A stretch of 64,000 nucleotides of DNA, from the NCBI RefSeq assembly GCF_001870435.1, contig NZ_MDDR01000005.1, positions 248,001 through 312,000 on the forward strand, given 5' to 3'. The notes below the pieces were generated by a model that saw only the letters and a list, made by a program, of their open reading frames with translations, was not told the DNA's origin and did no database searches. Source of the stretch: Pseudomonas costantinii (GTDB lineage Bacteria > Pseudomonadota > Gammaproteobacteria > Pseudomonadales > Pseudomonadaceae). This document shows positions 8,618 through 17,647 of this stretch, piece by piece (the stretch's first letter is position 1; every line of letters starts with the position of its first letter). The translations under genes were made by a program, and so were the position numbers.

Positions 8618-9251
8618 TCGTTTATTGCAGGGCGCCATCGACACCTTGTTGATGGTCGGTGTGTCATCGCTGATCGCGTTGCTGGTGGGGATTCCGTTGG
8701 CGGTGTTTTTGGTCACCAGCGACAAGGGCGGCATCTACCAGGCACCGGCGCTGAACCGCGTGCTGGGCGCGTTTGTGAACCTGTTCCGCTCGATTCCGTT
8801 TCTGATTCTGATGGTGGCACTGATCCCATTTACCCGGCTGATCGTCGGTACCACCTATGGCGTGTGGGCTGCTGTGGTGCCGCTGACCATCGCCGCTACG
8901 CCATTCTTTGCGCGCATCGCAGAAGTGAGTCTGCGCGAGGTCGACCACGGTTTGATCGAAGCCGCGCAGGCCATGGGCTGCCGCCGCTGGCACATCATCT
9001 GGCACGTGTTGTTGCCGGAAGCGCTGCCGGGGATTGTGGGCGGGTTCACCATCACCCTGGTAACCATGATCAACTCGTCGGCCATGGCCGGGGCGATTGG
9101 CGCGGGTGGTTTGGGGGATATTGCGTACCGGTACGGCTATCAGCGGTTTGATACGCAGATCATGCTGACCGTGATCGTGCTACTGGTGATTCTGGTGGCG
9201 GTGATTCAGTTGGGCGGCGATCGGTTGGCGCGGGTGCTGAACAAGCGGTGA
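8607..9251 (+). CDS. metI: MetI-type ABC transporter permease
   Basis: Inner-membrane permease of 214 residues with five or so hydrophobic segments, the normal MetI length. The ATG at 8607 lies inside the end of metN and has a GGAGG ribosome site at 8593-8597. The EAA-type coupling loop reads [20 protein letters not shown]. The segment [23 protein letters not shown] is characteristic of D-methionine permeases. It completes the importer with the MetQ- and MetN-like genes. Direct linkage to SfnB-like and LLM monooxygenase genes suggests a role in organosulfur uptake. Confidence 0.9.
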   Translation: MWFDRLLQGAIDTLLMVGVSSLIALLVGIPLAVFLVTSDKGGIYQAPALNRVLGAFVNLFRSIPFLILMVALIPFTRLIVGTTYGVWAAVVPLTIAATPFFARIAEVSLREVDHGLIEAAQAMGCRRWHIIWHVLLPEALPGIVGGFTITLVTMINSSAMAGAIGAGGLGDIAYRYGYQRFDTQIMLTVIVLLVILVAVIQLGGDRLARVLNKR

Positions 9252-9290
9252 GGTATAGTCGGGCCATCTCAGCGCCCGGTAATACCCGCC

Positions 9291-9917
9291 ATGACTCTCA
9301 AGCCCGACGACCTCAACCAGATCACCTCCACCACCCTCGGCCACTACAACAAGGTGGCCGAGGATTTCCGTGAAGGCACCCGCGATCACGATGTGAGCCA
9401 GAACATCGACGCATTGCTGCGGCATATCCAGGGTACAGCGCCGTTTACCGTATTGGATTTTGGCTGCGGGCCTGGGCGGGATTTGCAGACGTTTACCCGT
9501 ATGGGGCATATCGCCGTGGGGCTGGATGGCTCCGAACGGTTTGCGCAGATGGCACGCGAGGACAGCGGTTGTGAGGTATTGCAGCAGGACTTCCTGAAGC
9601 TGGACCTGCCTCCCGAGCGCTTTGACGGGGTATTTGCCAACGCGGTGCTGTTTCATATTCCCAAGCAGGAATTGCCGCGTGTGCTGAAACAGCTGCATGG
9701 GGCGTTGAAGCCGGGGGGCGTGTTGTTCAGCTCCAATCCGCGGGGTGAGAATCAGGAAGGGTGGAATGGGCCCCGGTACGGGTCTTATCACGACCTGGAG
9801 GCGTGGCAGGCGCTGCTGACAGCGGCCGGGTTTGTAGAGTTGGAGCATTACTATCGGCCAGCGGGGTTGCCACGGGAGCAGCAGCCTTGGTTGGCGAGTG
9901 TGTGGCGTAAAACATAG
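9291..9917 (+). CDS. Class I SAM-dependent methyltransferase
   Basis: Soluble protein of 208 residues with a Rossmann-type methyltransferase fold. Motif I is VLDFGCGPGRDL at about 54-65, an acidic residue in VGLDGSERF closes the next strand, and a motif-IV-like FANAVLFHIPK follows. The closing half carries KPGGVLFSSNPRG, usual for the Methyltransf_11/25 group. The substrate is unknown. It lies 39 bases after metI in the same direction and could share its transcript, though no functional link is evident. Confidence 0.8.
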   Translation: MTLKPDDLNQITSTTLGHYNKVAEDFREGTRDHDVSQNIDALLRHIQGTAPFTVLDFGCGPGRDLQTFTRMGHIAVGLDGSERFAQMAREDSGCEVLQQDFLKLDLPPERFDGVFANAVLFHIPKQELPRVLKQLHGALKPGGVLFSSNPRGENQEGWNGPRYGSYHDLEAWQALLTAAGFVELEHYYRPAGLPREQQPWLASVWRKT

Positions 9918-9941
9918 AGATGTGTTGGCTGATCTGGCCCC

Positions 9942-10006
9942 ATCGCAGGCAAGCCAGCTCCCACAGGGGAATGCATTCCAAGTGTGGGAGCTGGCTTGCC
10001 TGCGAT
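9942..10006. repeat. Paired REP element (GTGGGAGCTGGCTTGCC class)
   Basis: Inverted pair: ATCGCAGGCAAGCCAGCTCC at the left and the reverse complement, ending GGCTTGCCTGCGAT, at the right, with about 17 bases between. It lies between the convergent methyltransferase and glycoside hydrolase genes. Confidence 0.85.
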
Positions 10007-10022
10007 TGAGGCCTGCGCGGCG

Positions 10023-12218
10023 CTACTGATCCACCTGATACACCACAGGTTTGTGCCCCACCAGCAACGCCGTCACACTGCGCCCAGCGTACCCCTCTCT
10101 TCCTTCTGCAGAAAAATTCGCCACCAACCGCGTGCCATCGGCAAACGTGGTCTCCTGCACCTGCCGATCCGTCGTCAGCCAACGAAACCCCGTCATAGCC
10201 TGGGTTGCCAAACGCTGATGCAACGGGCGGAAAAAAACGTCCTGGCGCTGGATCACCGGCAACCGCTGCTTGAGGGTCGCGGCACTCAGGTGATACAGCG
10301 GCGGCACGTTGTAGAGCAATTGGGTCAGCTCATTCTCAGCCTGCACATTGCTCAGTTTGAGGCTGTCGAACAGCCAGTGGTGGGTGGTAATCACAGAACC
10401 GTGGAACACCGTCTGGTAAAGCGGCAGGCGCATCGTCGGCTCGAAATACACCGTGCGAAACGGTTCTTTCAACGGAACGGGTTTGAAGAACACCGTCGGC
10501 TGCTCCGGCGGGTACCAGTTGCCTACGTAATAGGGCGACTGCTTGTCCTTGGTCATTTCACGGTCGCCCCAACCCATCACCGGCGTCTGCATGCCATGGG
10601 CGAACAAGATGCCTTGGGTGGTGATGGCATTACCGTCCTCGGAACCGGCGGGCAGCTTGAGCACAGTATTGAGCCAACGGGACGCATCGATATTGCCTTC
10701 GGCGTTTTGCGCCTGGGTCATTGGGGCGCCGTCACGGTAGCTGTCAAAAACCATGCTGGTGGCGTAGGCATCAAGGAACCAGGCGTTAAAGCCCGCCCTG
10801 GCTTGGACTGCTTGCACCCGCGCTTCCAGCAAAGGCCGTACGCAGCGGGGGTCGGTGTAGTGACCGGATTGCTGGAAGCCGGTTTTCAGCTTGCCGTCTT
10901 TCAACACAATCGCGCAGTTGCGATAGGCCTTGCTGCCCAGGTGGGCGGTGGTCCAGTCCGGGTTTTCGGTGGCGGATAACGCGGTTTCATAGGAGTCGTA
11001 GGGCGCCATCAGGTAACCCGCGTCGACACCTGCGCGAATCGCCTCGGGGTGCCAGAGGCCGCCTTCCCAGCCTTCGCCCAAGGTCAGCAGTAAACGCTGG
11101 AGCCCGGCGTCCTTGAGGGATTTAACGGTCTTGGCCGACAGGGTGCTGCCCCAGGCCTCAGGGGTGTTGCTCAAAGCTCCCGCAAACGCCACAGACAATT
11201 CATGGCGCAGCTCACCGTAGCGGGCGGCGAGGCGTGTCATGTCCGGTTCATCCACTTGCCAAGCCTGTCGGGCCTTCTTGTTGATCGCCGCGTTGAGGCT
11301 GCGCAGCAACACGGTCTGCTCATAGCGATTCAACGCAGTGGTCTGCGCCAGGACCTTTGCGGCTTCCTTATCCAACAAACCCTTGAGTTCATGACCGCGC
11401 AAGCGCTCGAGCAGCAGCGGCCAATCACGCACATCATCCAACCCCAGCAGGTCATTGCCCCACAGATACACATGGCTGGCGCCCAGCAGTTTTTCAGCCT
11501 CGGGCGTTTGCCGCAGTTTGTCTGCCAACGGTTCATAACGGCCCTGCTCCACCAGCCACTGGAGATAACGCTTGGCACCGGCCAATGGGTCGGCGCCGCC
11601 CAGGTGCAGGCTGAGGGTCATGGGTGCCGTAGGTTCAAGACGGGTAAATTCATGGGCCAAGGAAAGCGCCAGCCCCTCACCGTCGGCCTGCCACTGCAAA
11701 CGGTTGTTGTAAGGGTTGGTCAGCAGCCAGCTCAAGGTGAAGCTGCCGTGATCCACGCCCCACAACGGCAGGCTAAGGTCCTGCGTGGTGTTGACCTCGC
11801 CCTGCTCCAGCAAAAACGCCTTCCACACGGTATTGCCTGCGGGTACGTAATGCCCTTCGGCCAAGGGCCAGATCAAGCCTTTTCCCATGGCCTGGGCGGG
11901 TTGATGCAGCAGGGGCAATTCGCCCGGCTCGCGTGCATTGATAGTCAGGTGAAGGTCGCGCTGCTCAAGGCGCGCGGTCAGGCGATAGGCGCCGCTGTCC
12001 CATTGCCAAGTGGCCTGCTCAGCAGCGGCCTGCAGTTCGCTGACGGCATGCGCCGTAATACCGTTGGAGGCCTGCACCGAGGCCTCACCGGCTGGCGTGA
12101 CGCGCAGCGCCAGCGTGGCGGGGTCGAGGTCGACGCGCCACAGGGCGTTTTCCAACACCGTATCGGCAAAGGCCAAAGGCGAAAGCAGCAGGCTAAATAT
12201 CAGAAAAATAAAGCGCAT
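10023..12218 (-). CDS. Putative secreted glycoside hydrolase (GH101/GH129-like)
   Basis: Exported protein of 731 residues. The start at 12218 (MRFIFLIFSLLLSPLAFADT) gives a textbook signal peptide; the frame is open for 54 more codons upstream but these look untranslated. A beta-rich N-terminal region leads to a central barrel-like part. The segment NAWFLDAYATSMVFDSYRDG, with a strand-end aspartate, resembles the nucleophile region of endo-alpha-N-acetylgalactosaminidase-type hydrolases. I recognise it only as a glycoside-hydrolase-like family seen in Pseudomonas genomes, so enzyme class and substrate are tentative. It follows the efflux operon in the same direction, 115 bases away. Confidence 0.6.
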   Translation of the reverse strand: MRFIFLIFSLLLSPLAFADTVLENALWRVDLDPATLALRVTPAGEASVQASNGITAHAVSELQAAAEQATWQWDSGAYRLTARLEQRDLHLTINAREPGELPLLHQPAQAMGKGLIWPLAEGHYVPAGNTVWKAFLLEQGEVNTTQDLSLPLWGVDHGSFTLSWLLTNPYNNRLQWQADGEGLALSLAHEFTRLEPTAPMTLSLHLGGADPLAGAKRYLQWLVEQGRYEPLADKLRQTPEAEKLLGASHVYLWGNDLLGLDDVRDWPLLLERLRGHELKGLLDKEAAKVLAQTTALNRYEQTVLLRSLNAAINKKARQAWQVDEPDMTRLAARYGELRHELSVAFAGALSNTPEAWGSTLSAKTVKSLKDAGLQRLLLTLGEGWEGGLWHPEAIRAGVDAGYLMAPYDSYETALSATENPDWTTAHLGSKAYRNCAIVLKDGKLKTGFQQSGHYTDPRCVRPLLEARVQAVQARAGFNAWFLDAYATSMVFDSYRDGAPMTQAQNAEGNIDASRWLNTVLKLPAGSEDGNAITTQGILFAHGMQTPVMGWGDREMTKDKQSPYYVGNWYPPEQPTVFFKPVPLKEPFRTVYFEPTMRLPLYQTVFHGSVITTHHWLFDSLKLSNVQAENELTQLLYNVPPLYHLSAATLKQRLPVIQRQDVFFRPLHQRLATQAMTGFRWLTTDRQVQETTFADGTRLVANFSAEGREGYAGRSVTALLVGHKPVVYQVDQ

Positions 12219-12298
12219 GACGCAGGCCTTCCAAACAGGAACAGGCCCGGAGGGTAAAACAAATAGCGGCAGGAAAATGTCTCGAAAGTGTTTCCAAG

Positions 12299-12326
12299 AG
12301 CCTTCCCACATCCTTGCAGGAAGGCT
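12299..12326 (-). terminator. Hairpin after the RND operon, weak terminator candidate
   Basis: 8-bp stem AGCCTTCC (12299-12306) and GGAAGGCT (12319-12326) with a 12-base loop, located just past the triC stop. There is no strong T-run on the minus strand, so it may only attenuate or stabilise the transcript before the glycoside hydrolase gene. Confidence 0.35.
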
Positions 12327-12333
12327 TAACAGG

Positions 12334-15300
12334 TCAAACCTCTTGTTTTTTCGGCTCGCGAATCTTGTACCAGGCCACATACAGCGCCGGCAGGAACAGC
12401 AGCGTCAGCAAGGTCGCGATGATGATCCCGCCAATCATCGCGTAAGCCATCGGCCCCCAGAACACTTCACGGGCGATGGGGATCATGCCCAGGCTGGCTG
12501 CGGCTGCGGTGAGCAGGATCGGCCGGCGCCGATGCTCGGTGGCTTCCACCACGGCATCCCACGGCGTGTAACCCGCCAGCTCAAATTCATGGATCTGCGT
12601 CACCAGAATCACCGAGTTGCGGATGATGATGCCGATCAGCGCCAGAATACCCAGGATCGCCACAAAGCCCATGGGCGTACCCGTCGGGATCAGCGCCAGC
12701 ACCACGCCGATGAGTCCCAACGGCGCGACACTCGCCACCAGGAACATTTTCTGCACGCTGTGCAGTTGAATCATCAGGAACGTGGCCATCAGAAACAGCA
12801 TCAGCGGCACCACCTTGGCGATAGGCCCCTGGGCCTTGCCGCTTTCTTCCACGGTACCGCCAGTGGCGACCTTGTAGCCCACCGGCAGGCCCTCGCTGAA
12901 TTTCTCAATGGTCGGCGCCAGCTGTTTCACCAAGTCGGTGGGCTGCATCTCATCGCGCACCGAGGCCTTGATGGTGATGGTCGGTTTGCGGTCACGGCGC
13001 CACACCAGCGGCTGCTCCAATTCATAGCGCACGGTGGCAAAAGCCAGCAGCGGAATCGAGGTGCCGTTGGGCGTGACGATCTGCAGGTTCTGCAAGGTTT
13101 CCGGCGTACCACGCTCGGCATCTTCGGCACGGCCGACCACGTTGATCAGGTAAATATCGTCGTGCACCTGGGTCACCGAAGCGCCGCTGACCACGCTGTT
13201 CATCAGTTGCGCCACGTCTTCCGATGACAGCCCCAGTTGCCGCGCCTTGTCCTGGGCAATGTCGACCCGCAGCACTTTGCCCGGCTCGTTCCAGTCGTAG
13301 ATGATCTCGCCCATGTGGGTGTTCTGATCGAGCAGGGTCGCCAGTTCGATGGCGTGCTTGCGTACCTGGTCGATGTCTTTGCCGGAGACGCGATACTGAA
13401 TCGGCCGCCCAACCGGTGGGCCCATTTCCAGCGGCTGCACAAAGCCACCAATGCCGACAAAATCATCGCGCAGGTGCTTTTGCAGACGCTCAATCAAGGC
13501 GCCGCGCTCTTTCAGGCCCTTACTCACAATGACCAGCTGCGCGTAGTAGGGGTTTTCCAGTTGCTGGTCGAGGGGCAGATAAAAACGAATCGCGCCCTGG
13601 CCGATGTAGGTACTCCAGCGCGCGATATCCGGGTCGTCCTTGATGATCGCTTCAAGTCGATCGACGACTTTGCGGGTTTCATTGATCGAAGCGTTTTGCG
13701 GCAGGTCGAGGTCGACCAGAATTTCCGGGCGGTCCGACGACGGGAAGAACTGGTTCTGCACAAACTGCATGGAGAACACCGACGCCACAAACAGCGCCAC
13801 GGTGATGCCGATCGCCCACCAGCGGTTGCGCATGGCCCAGAGCATGCCGCCATTAAACACACGGCCAATGCGCCCAGGCTCGGCGTCATGCGGCTTCACG
13901 TTGGCGCTGAGGATATGCACGCCAATCACCGGCGCAAACAGCACCGCCACCACCCACGACACCAACATGGCCACGGCAATCACCGCGAACAGGGTGAACG
14001 TGTATTCGCCCGCCGAACTGGCGTTGAGGCCGATCGGCACGAAACCGGCCACGGTCACCAGCGTACCGGTGAGCATCGGGAACGCCGTAGAGGTGTAGGC
14101 GTAAGTGGCGGCCTGCTCCTTGGTTTCGCCTTTTTCCAGGCGCGTGATCATCATCTCCACCGTGATCATCGCATCGTCCACCAGCAAGCCGAGGGCGATG
14201 ATCAGCGCGCCCAGCGACACGCGCTGCATGGTGATGCCGCTGTACTCCATAAACACAAACACCAGCGCCAGCACCAACGGGATCGAGCACGCCACCACCA
14301 ACCCGGCGCGCATGCCGAGGCTGACAAAGCTCACCACCAGCACGATGATCACCGCTTCAAACAGCGCGCTGGTGAAGCCGCCGACGGCCTCCTCCACCAC
14401 CTCCGCCTGGTCGGAAACCTTGTGCACGCCGACGCCCACCGGCAGGTCAGCCGTCAGCTCGTCCATGCGTTCGTGCAGAGCCTTGCCGAACGACTGGATA
14501 TTGCCGCCCTTCTGCATGGCAATGGCCAGACCGATCGCCGGTTTACCGTTGAAGCGAAACAGCGGCCGCGCAGGATCGACGTAGCCACGGCTGATATCGG
14601 CGATATCTGCCAGCCGGTAGAAACGGTCATTGAGCCGCAGGTTGACGTTGGCCAGGTCCTTCTCCGAAGCGAACTGCCCCGAGGTGCGCACGGAAATCCG
14701 CTCCGGCCCGGCCTCGATCACCCCGGCCGGGGTCACGGCGTTTTGCGATTGCAGGCTTTGTACGACTTGGCGCTGATCAATGCCCAGTGCCGCGAGTTTG
14801 CGCGTGGAGAAGTTCAGGTAAATCACTTCGTCCTGCTGGCCGATCATCTCGACCTTGCCCAGCCCCGGCACCGAACGAATCTCGGCGCGCACCTGCTCTA
14901 CATAGTCGCGCAGTTGGCGCATCGACAGGCCGTCACCGGTAAAGGCGTACACCGAGCCGAACACATCACCGAACTCATCGTTAAACGACGGCCCCTGCAA
15001 CCCCTGGGGGAAGGTGCCGCGAATATCGTCGATCTTCTTGCGCACCTGGTACCAGATCTCGGGAATGTCCTTGGCGCTGGTGGTGTCCTTGAGGAACACA
15101 AACACCGTGGACTCACCCGGCCGGGTGTAGCTTTTCACGTAGTCGAGGGAGTCCAGCTCTTCGAGTTTTTTCTCGATGCGGTCGGTGACCTGCTTGAGGG
15201 TTTCTTCCTGGGTCGCGCCCGGCCAGCGGGTCTGAATCACCATGGTCTTGATGGTGAACGAGGGATCTTCCTCACGGCCCAGGTTCATGTACGAGAACAC

Positions 15301-15387
15301 GCCCATCAGCAGCGCGACGAACATCAGGTACCAAACGAAGGACTGATGCTTGAGGGCCCAGTCGGATAAGTTGAAGCTCCCTTTCAT
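12334..15387 (-). CDS. triC: RND efflux pump inner-membrane transporter (TriC-like)
   Basis: Proton-driven drug/substrate exporter of 1017 residues, full length for the HAE-1/AcrB-like RND family. The first membrane helix follows MKGSFNLSDWALKHQSFVWY. Two large periplasmic loops and twelve expected helices are present. TM4 carries the proton-relay aspartate pair in ALGLLVDDAMITVEMM. It is the last gene of a three-gene operon with two different adaptor proteins, an arrangement known for TriABC of P. aeruginosa, which uses the unlinked outer-membrane channel OpmH. No outer-membrane factor is encoded here either. The assignment to TriC rests on this layout and general resemblance. Confidence 0.8.
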   Translation of the reverse strand: MKGSFNLSDWALKHQSFVWYLMFVALLMGVFSYMNLGREEDPSFTIKTMVIQTRWPGATQEETLKQVTDRIEKKLEELDSLDYVKSYTRPGESTVFVFLKDTTSAKDIPEIWYQVRKKIDDIRGTFPQGLQGPSFNDEFGDVFGSVYAFTGDGLSMRQLRDYVEQVRAEIRSVPGLGKVEMIGQQDEVIYLNFSTRKLAALGIDQRQVVQSLQSQNAVTPAGVIEAGPERISVRTSGQFASEKDLANVNLRLNDRFYRLADIADISRGYVDPARPLFRFNGKPAIGLAIAMQKGGNIQSFGKALHERMDELTADLPVGVGVHKVSDQAEVVEEAVGGFTSALFEAVIIVLVVSFVSLGMRAGLVVACSIPLVLALVFVFMEYSGITMQRVSLGALIIALGLLVDDAMITVEMMITRLEKGETKEQAATYAYTSTAFPMLTGTLVTVAGFVPIGLNASSAGEYTFTLFAVIAVAMLVSWVVAVLFAPVIGVHILSANVKPHDAEPGRIGRVFNGGMLWAMRNRWWAIGITVALFVASVFSMQFVQNQFFPSSDRPEILVDLDLPQNASINETRKVVDRLEAIIKDDPDIARWSTYIGQGAIRFYLPLDQQLENPYYAQLVIVSKGLKERGALIERLQKHLRDDFVGIGGFVQPLEMGPPVGRPIQYRVSGKDIDQVRKHAIELATLLDQNTHMGEIIYDWNEPGKVLRVDIAQDKARQLGLSSEDVAQLMNSVVSGASVTQVHDDIYLINVVGRAEDAERGTPETLQNLQIVTPNGTSIPLLAFATVRYELEQPLVWRRDRKPTITIKASVRDEMQPTDLVKQLAPTIEKFSEGLPVGYKVATGGTVEESGKAQGPIAKVVPLMLFLMATFLMIQLHSVQKMFLVASVAPLGLIGVVLALIPTGTPMGFVAILGILALIGIIIRNSVILVTQIHEFELAGYTPWDAVVEATEHRRRPILLTAAAASLGMIPIAREVFWGPMAYAMIGGIIIATLLTLLFLPALYVAWYKIREPKKQEV

Positions 15388-16454
15388 CGCGGGCTGTCCT
15401 CGTCGATTTTGACTTTTTGCCCAGGTTTCAGGCTGTTCACGCCAGCGGTAACGATGCGCTCGCCGGGTTTGACGCCGCCGTTGAGAGAGGCACTGTCGGC
15501 GTCGCGGCTGATCAGCGTGACGTCGCGCGGTTGCACGGTTTGGCTTTGGGTGTCGAGGAGCCAGATGCGGGTCTTGCCGTCGACTTCCTGCAAGGCACTG
15601 AGGGGCACTTCGATGCGTGGCGCGATGGCCGTGCTCAAGGTCACGCTGATCGCCGTGCCAAGGCGAAACGCAGCAGGCGTTTCGGCCAGGGTCAGGCGGG
15701 CGCGGCGAGTGCGTGTGGCGCTTTGAGCCTGGGGCTCAATCTCGCGCACGATGGCGGTAGTGTTGACGCTCGGGTCGAGCTGCCCGGCAACCAGGAACAC
15801 CACGTCCGGTGGCAGGCGTTCGGCCAGCCCGGCGGGCAGGTCGATCACCGCTTCCTTGATATCCGGGCGGGCCAGGGTCACCACTTGCTGACCGGCATTG
15901 ACCACCTGGCCGGCCTCGGCGCTCCAAGCGGTGACGATGCCGGCGTGGTCGGTGCGCAGTTCGGCGTAATTGAGTTGGTCTTTAGCTTGGTTGACTGATG
16001 CTTGGGCTTGATCAAGGGAGGCTTGAGTGGTTTTCAGGTCAGTCTGGGCCACATCCAGTTGAGCTTGAGCGCCGACACCACGGTTGAACAACTCCTGCTG
16101 GCGACGGGCGTTGGCTTGGGCATTGATGAACTGCGCTTGCACGCGGGCAAGATCGCCTTGGGCGACACGCAGTTGGTTTTGTTGATCGGTGGGGTCGAGC
16201 ACCGCGAGCAAGGCGCCCTTCTGCACCTCGGCACCCACATCCACGGCGCGGCGGGCGATGCGGCCGGGCACGCGAAAACCCAAGTTGCTTTCGTAGCGGG
16301 CCTGGATGGTACCGGCGAAGCGGCCAAGGTTTTCCTGGTCTTCGGCCTTCACTTCCATGGACAACACCGGGCGCACAGGTTCGGCTGGTGGTTCTTGCTT
16401 GGAGCAGGCCACCAGCAACAAGCTGGCGGCGAGTATGACCGTCAGGCGCTTCAT
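15384..16454 (-). CDS. triB: RND efflux periplasmic adaptor lipoprotein (TriB-like)
   Basis: Membrane-fusion protein of 356 residues linking the RND pump to an outer-membrane channel. The N-terminus MKRLTVILAASLLLVACSKQ is a lipoprotein signal with the modified cysteine at position 17. It continues with a lipoyl-like half (RVPGRIARRAVDVGAEVQKG), a long coiled-coil hairpin rich in Q/A at about 90-150, a second lipoyl half, and a beta-barrel part (AAFRLGTAISV). The stop overlaps the triC start by four bases and the start overlaps the first adaptor's stop. It is clearly different in sequence from its partner. Confidence 0.82.
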   Translation of the reverse strand: MKRLTVILAASLLLVACSKQEPPAEPVRPVLSMEVKAEDQENLGRFAGTIQARYESNLGFRVPGRIARRAVDVGAEVQKGALLAVLDPTDQQNQLRVAQGDLARVQAQFINAQANARRQQELFNRGVGAQAQLDVAQTDLKTTQASLDQAQASVNQAKDQLNYAELRTDHAGIVTAWSAEAGQVVNAGQQVVTLARPDIKEAVIDLPAGLAERLPPDVVFLVAGQLDPSVNTTAIVREIEPQAQSATRTRRARLTLAETPAAFRLGTAISVTLSTAIAPRIEVPLSALQEVDGKTRIWLLDTQSQTVQPRDVTLISRDADSASLNGGVKPGERIVTAGVNSLKPGQKVKIDEDSPR

Positions 16455-17533
16455 GGCTGAACTCCTTGCTGGGCGATCTCGACGATCATCCCCGGATGGA
16501 GCAATTGCCCACCGGCCACCACGACTTTTTCGCCACCTTTAAGGCCATCGCTAATAATCACCTTGCCGGTGAGGTAGCGCGCCACAGTGACCTTGTGCAG
16601 TTGCGCCTGGCCATCGCCGTCAATCAGCCACACGGCGGGTTCGTTGAGGTCTTTGGTCAACGCCGACCACGGCAATTCGATGCTGGGCTTGGCCGGGCCA
16701 TTGGCGGTGGCACTCACCACCGAACCCAGTTCCATGCCTTTGGGCAAGGCTTGCAGGGCGATTTTCACTTGTACGGTGCCGGTATTGGCGGCCACGGCGG
16801 GGGTGACTTCGCGGACTTTGCCCACGGCCTTGATGCTGGGGTTATCCAGCAGGCTGACGGTGATCGGCGCATCCGGCGGCGGCTCCACCAGCAGCGATTC
16901 ATAGACATTGAACACCGCATCGCGCTCGCCATCGCGGGCCAGGCTGAAAATCGGCACGGTGGCCTGCACTACCTGGCCGACTTCGGCCTGGCGCGCGGTA
17001 ATCACGCCAGGCGCCTCGGCGATCAGCGAGGTATAGCCGAGTTGTTCGCGGGCATTGGCCAACTGGGCCTGGGCGGCAGTCAGCGCGCTTTGGCTACTGC
17101 GTAGCGCGGCCTGGGCGGCGTCGTATTCGCTGCGGCTGGTGTAGCCCTTGGGCAGCAGTTTTTCCTGGCGCACAAACGCGGCAGCCGTCTGCTTGACCCG
17201 CGCCTGCTCGGCCACGACCTGAGCCTGGGCGGAATCGACGTTGGTCTGCAAATCCTTGGGATCGAGCTTGGCCAGCACTTGCTTGGCGCTCACCCGGTCA
17301 CCCACATCCACCATGCGTTGGATGATCTTGCCACCCACGCGGAAGGATAAATCGGTTTGCACACGAGCCTGGATGTCCCCCGTCAGGGTGACCGCCGCGG
17401 CAAAATCCGTCGATTGCACGGTCTGCACAAACACCCGTGAATGTTCTTTGGGTTCGGCCTTTTTCTCACCACAGCCGCTCAGTAGCGTCAGTAGGCCAAG
17501 TCCGAAGATAAGTGTGAAAGTACGACCGCCCAT
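16451..17533 (-). CDS. triA: RND efflux periplasmic adaptor lipoprotein (TriA-like)
   Basis: First gene of the efflux operon, 360 residues. The signal MGGRTFTLIFGLGLLTLLSGCGEKK ends in a lipobox (LSGC). Lipoyl half-motif FRVGGKIIQRMVDVGDRVSA, a Q/A-rich helical hairpin at about 90-150 and a beta-barrel region follow, as in other HlyD/MFP adaptors. In TriABC both adaptors are needed for a working pump and they probably alternate in the assembled hexamer. The operon promoter should lie in the 114 bases shared with the divergent AAA ATPase gene. Confidence 0.82.
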   Translation of the reverse strand: MGGRTFTLIFGLGLLTLLSGCGEKKAEPKEHSRVFVQTVQSTDFAAAVTLTGDIQARVQTDLSFRVGGKIIQRMVDVGDRVSAKQVLAKLDPKDLQTNVDSAQAQVVAEQARVKQTAAAFVRQEKLLPKGYTSRSEYDAAQAALRSSQSALTAAQAQLANAREQLGYTSLIAEAPGVITARQAEVGQVVQATVPIFSLARDGERDAVFNVYESLLVEPPPDAPITVSLLDNPSIKAVGKVREVTPAVAANTGTVQVKIALQALPKGMELGSVVSATANGPAKPSIELPWSALTKDLNEPAVWLIDGDGQAQLHKVTVARYLTGKVIISDGLKGGEKVVVAGGQLLHPGMIVEIAQQGVQP

Positions 17534-17647
17534 GCAGGCTCCTTTTGCGTGACGCGATGTGCCAGAGTGTATGCGATTGTGAGCTTAGATCAGGGTTCCT
17601 TATCTGCATGGAGGATCCCATACTCCAAAGGTTCCCACGCTGACTAA

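Noticed and set aside
13237..15369. Open frame of 710 codons on the plus strand opposite the RND transporter
   Set aside because: It mirrors the third-position GC pattern of the real gene. It has no recognisable domain and an extreme His/Arg/Gln composition typical of antisense shadows.
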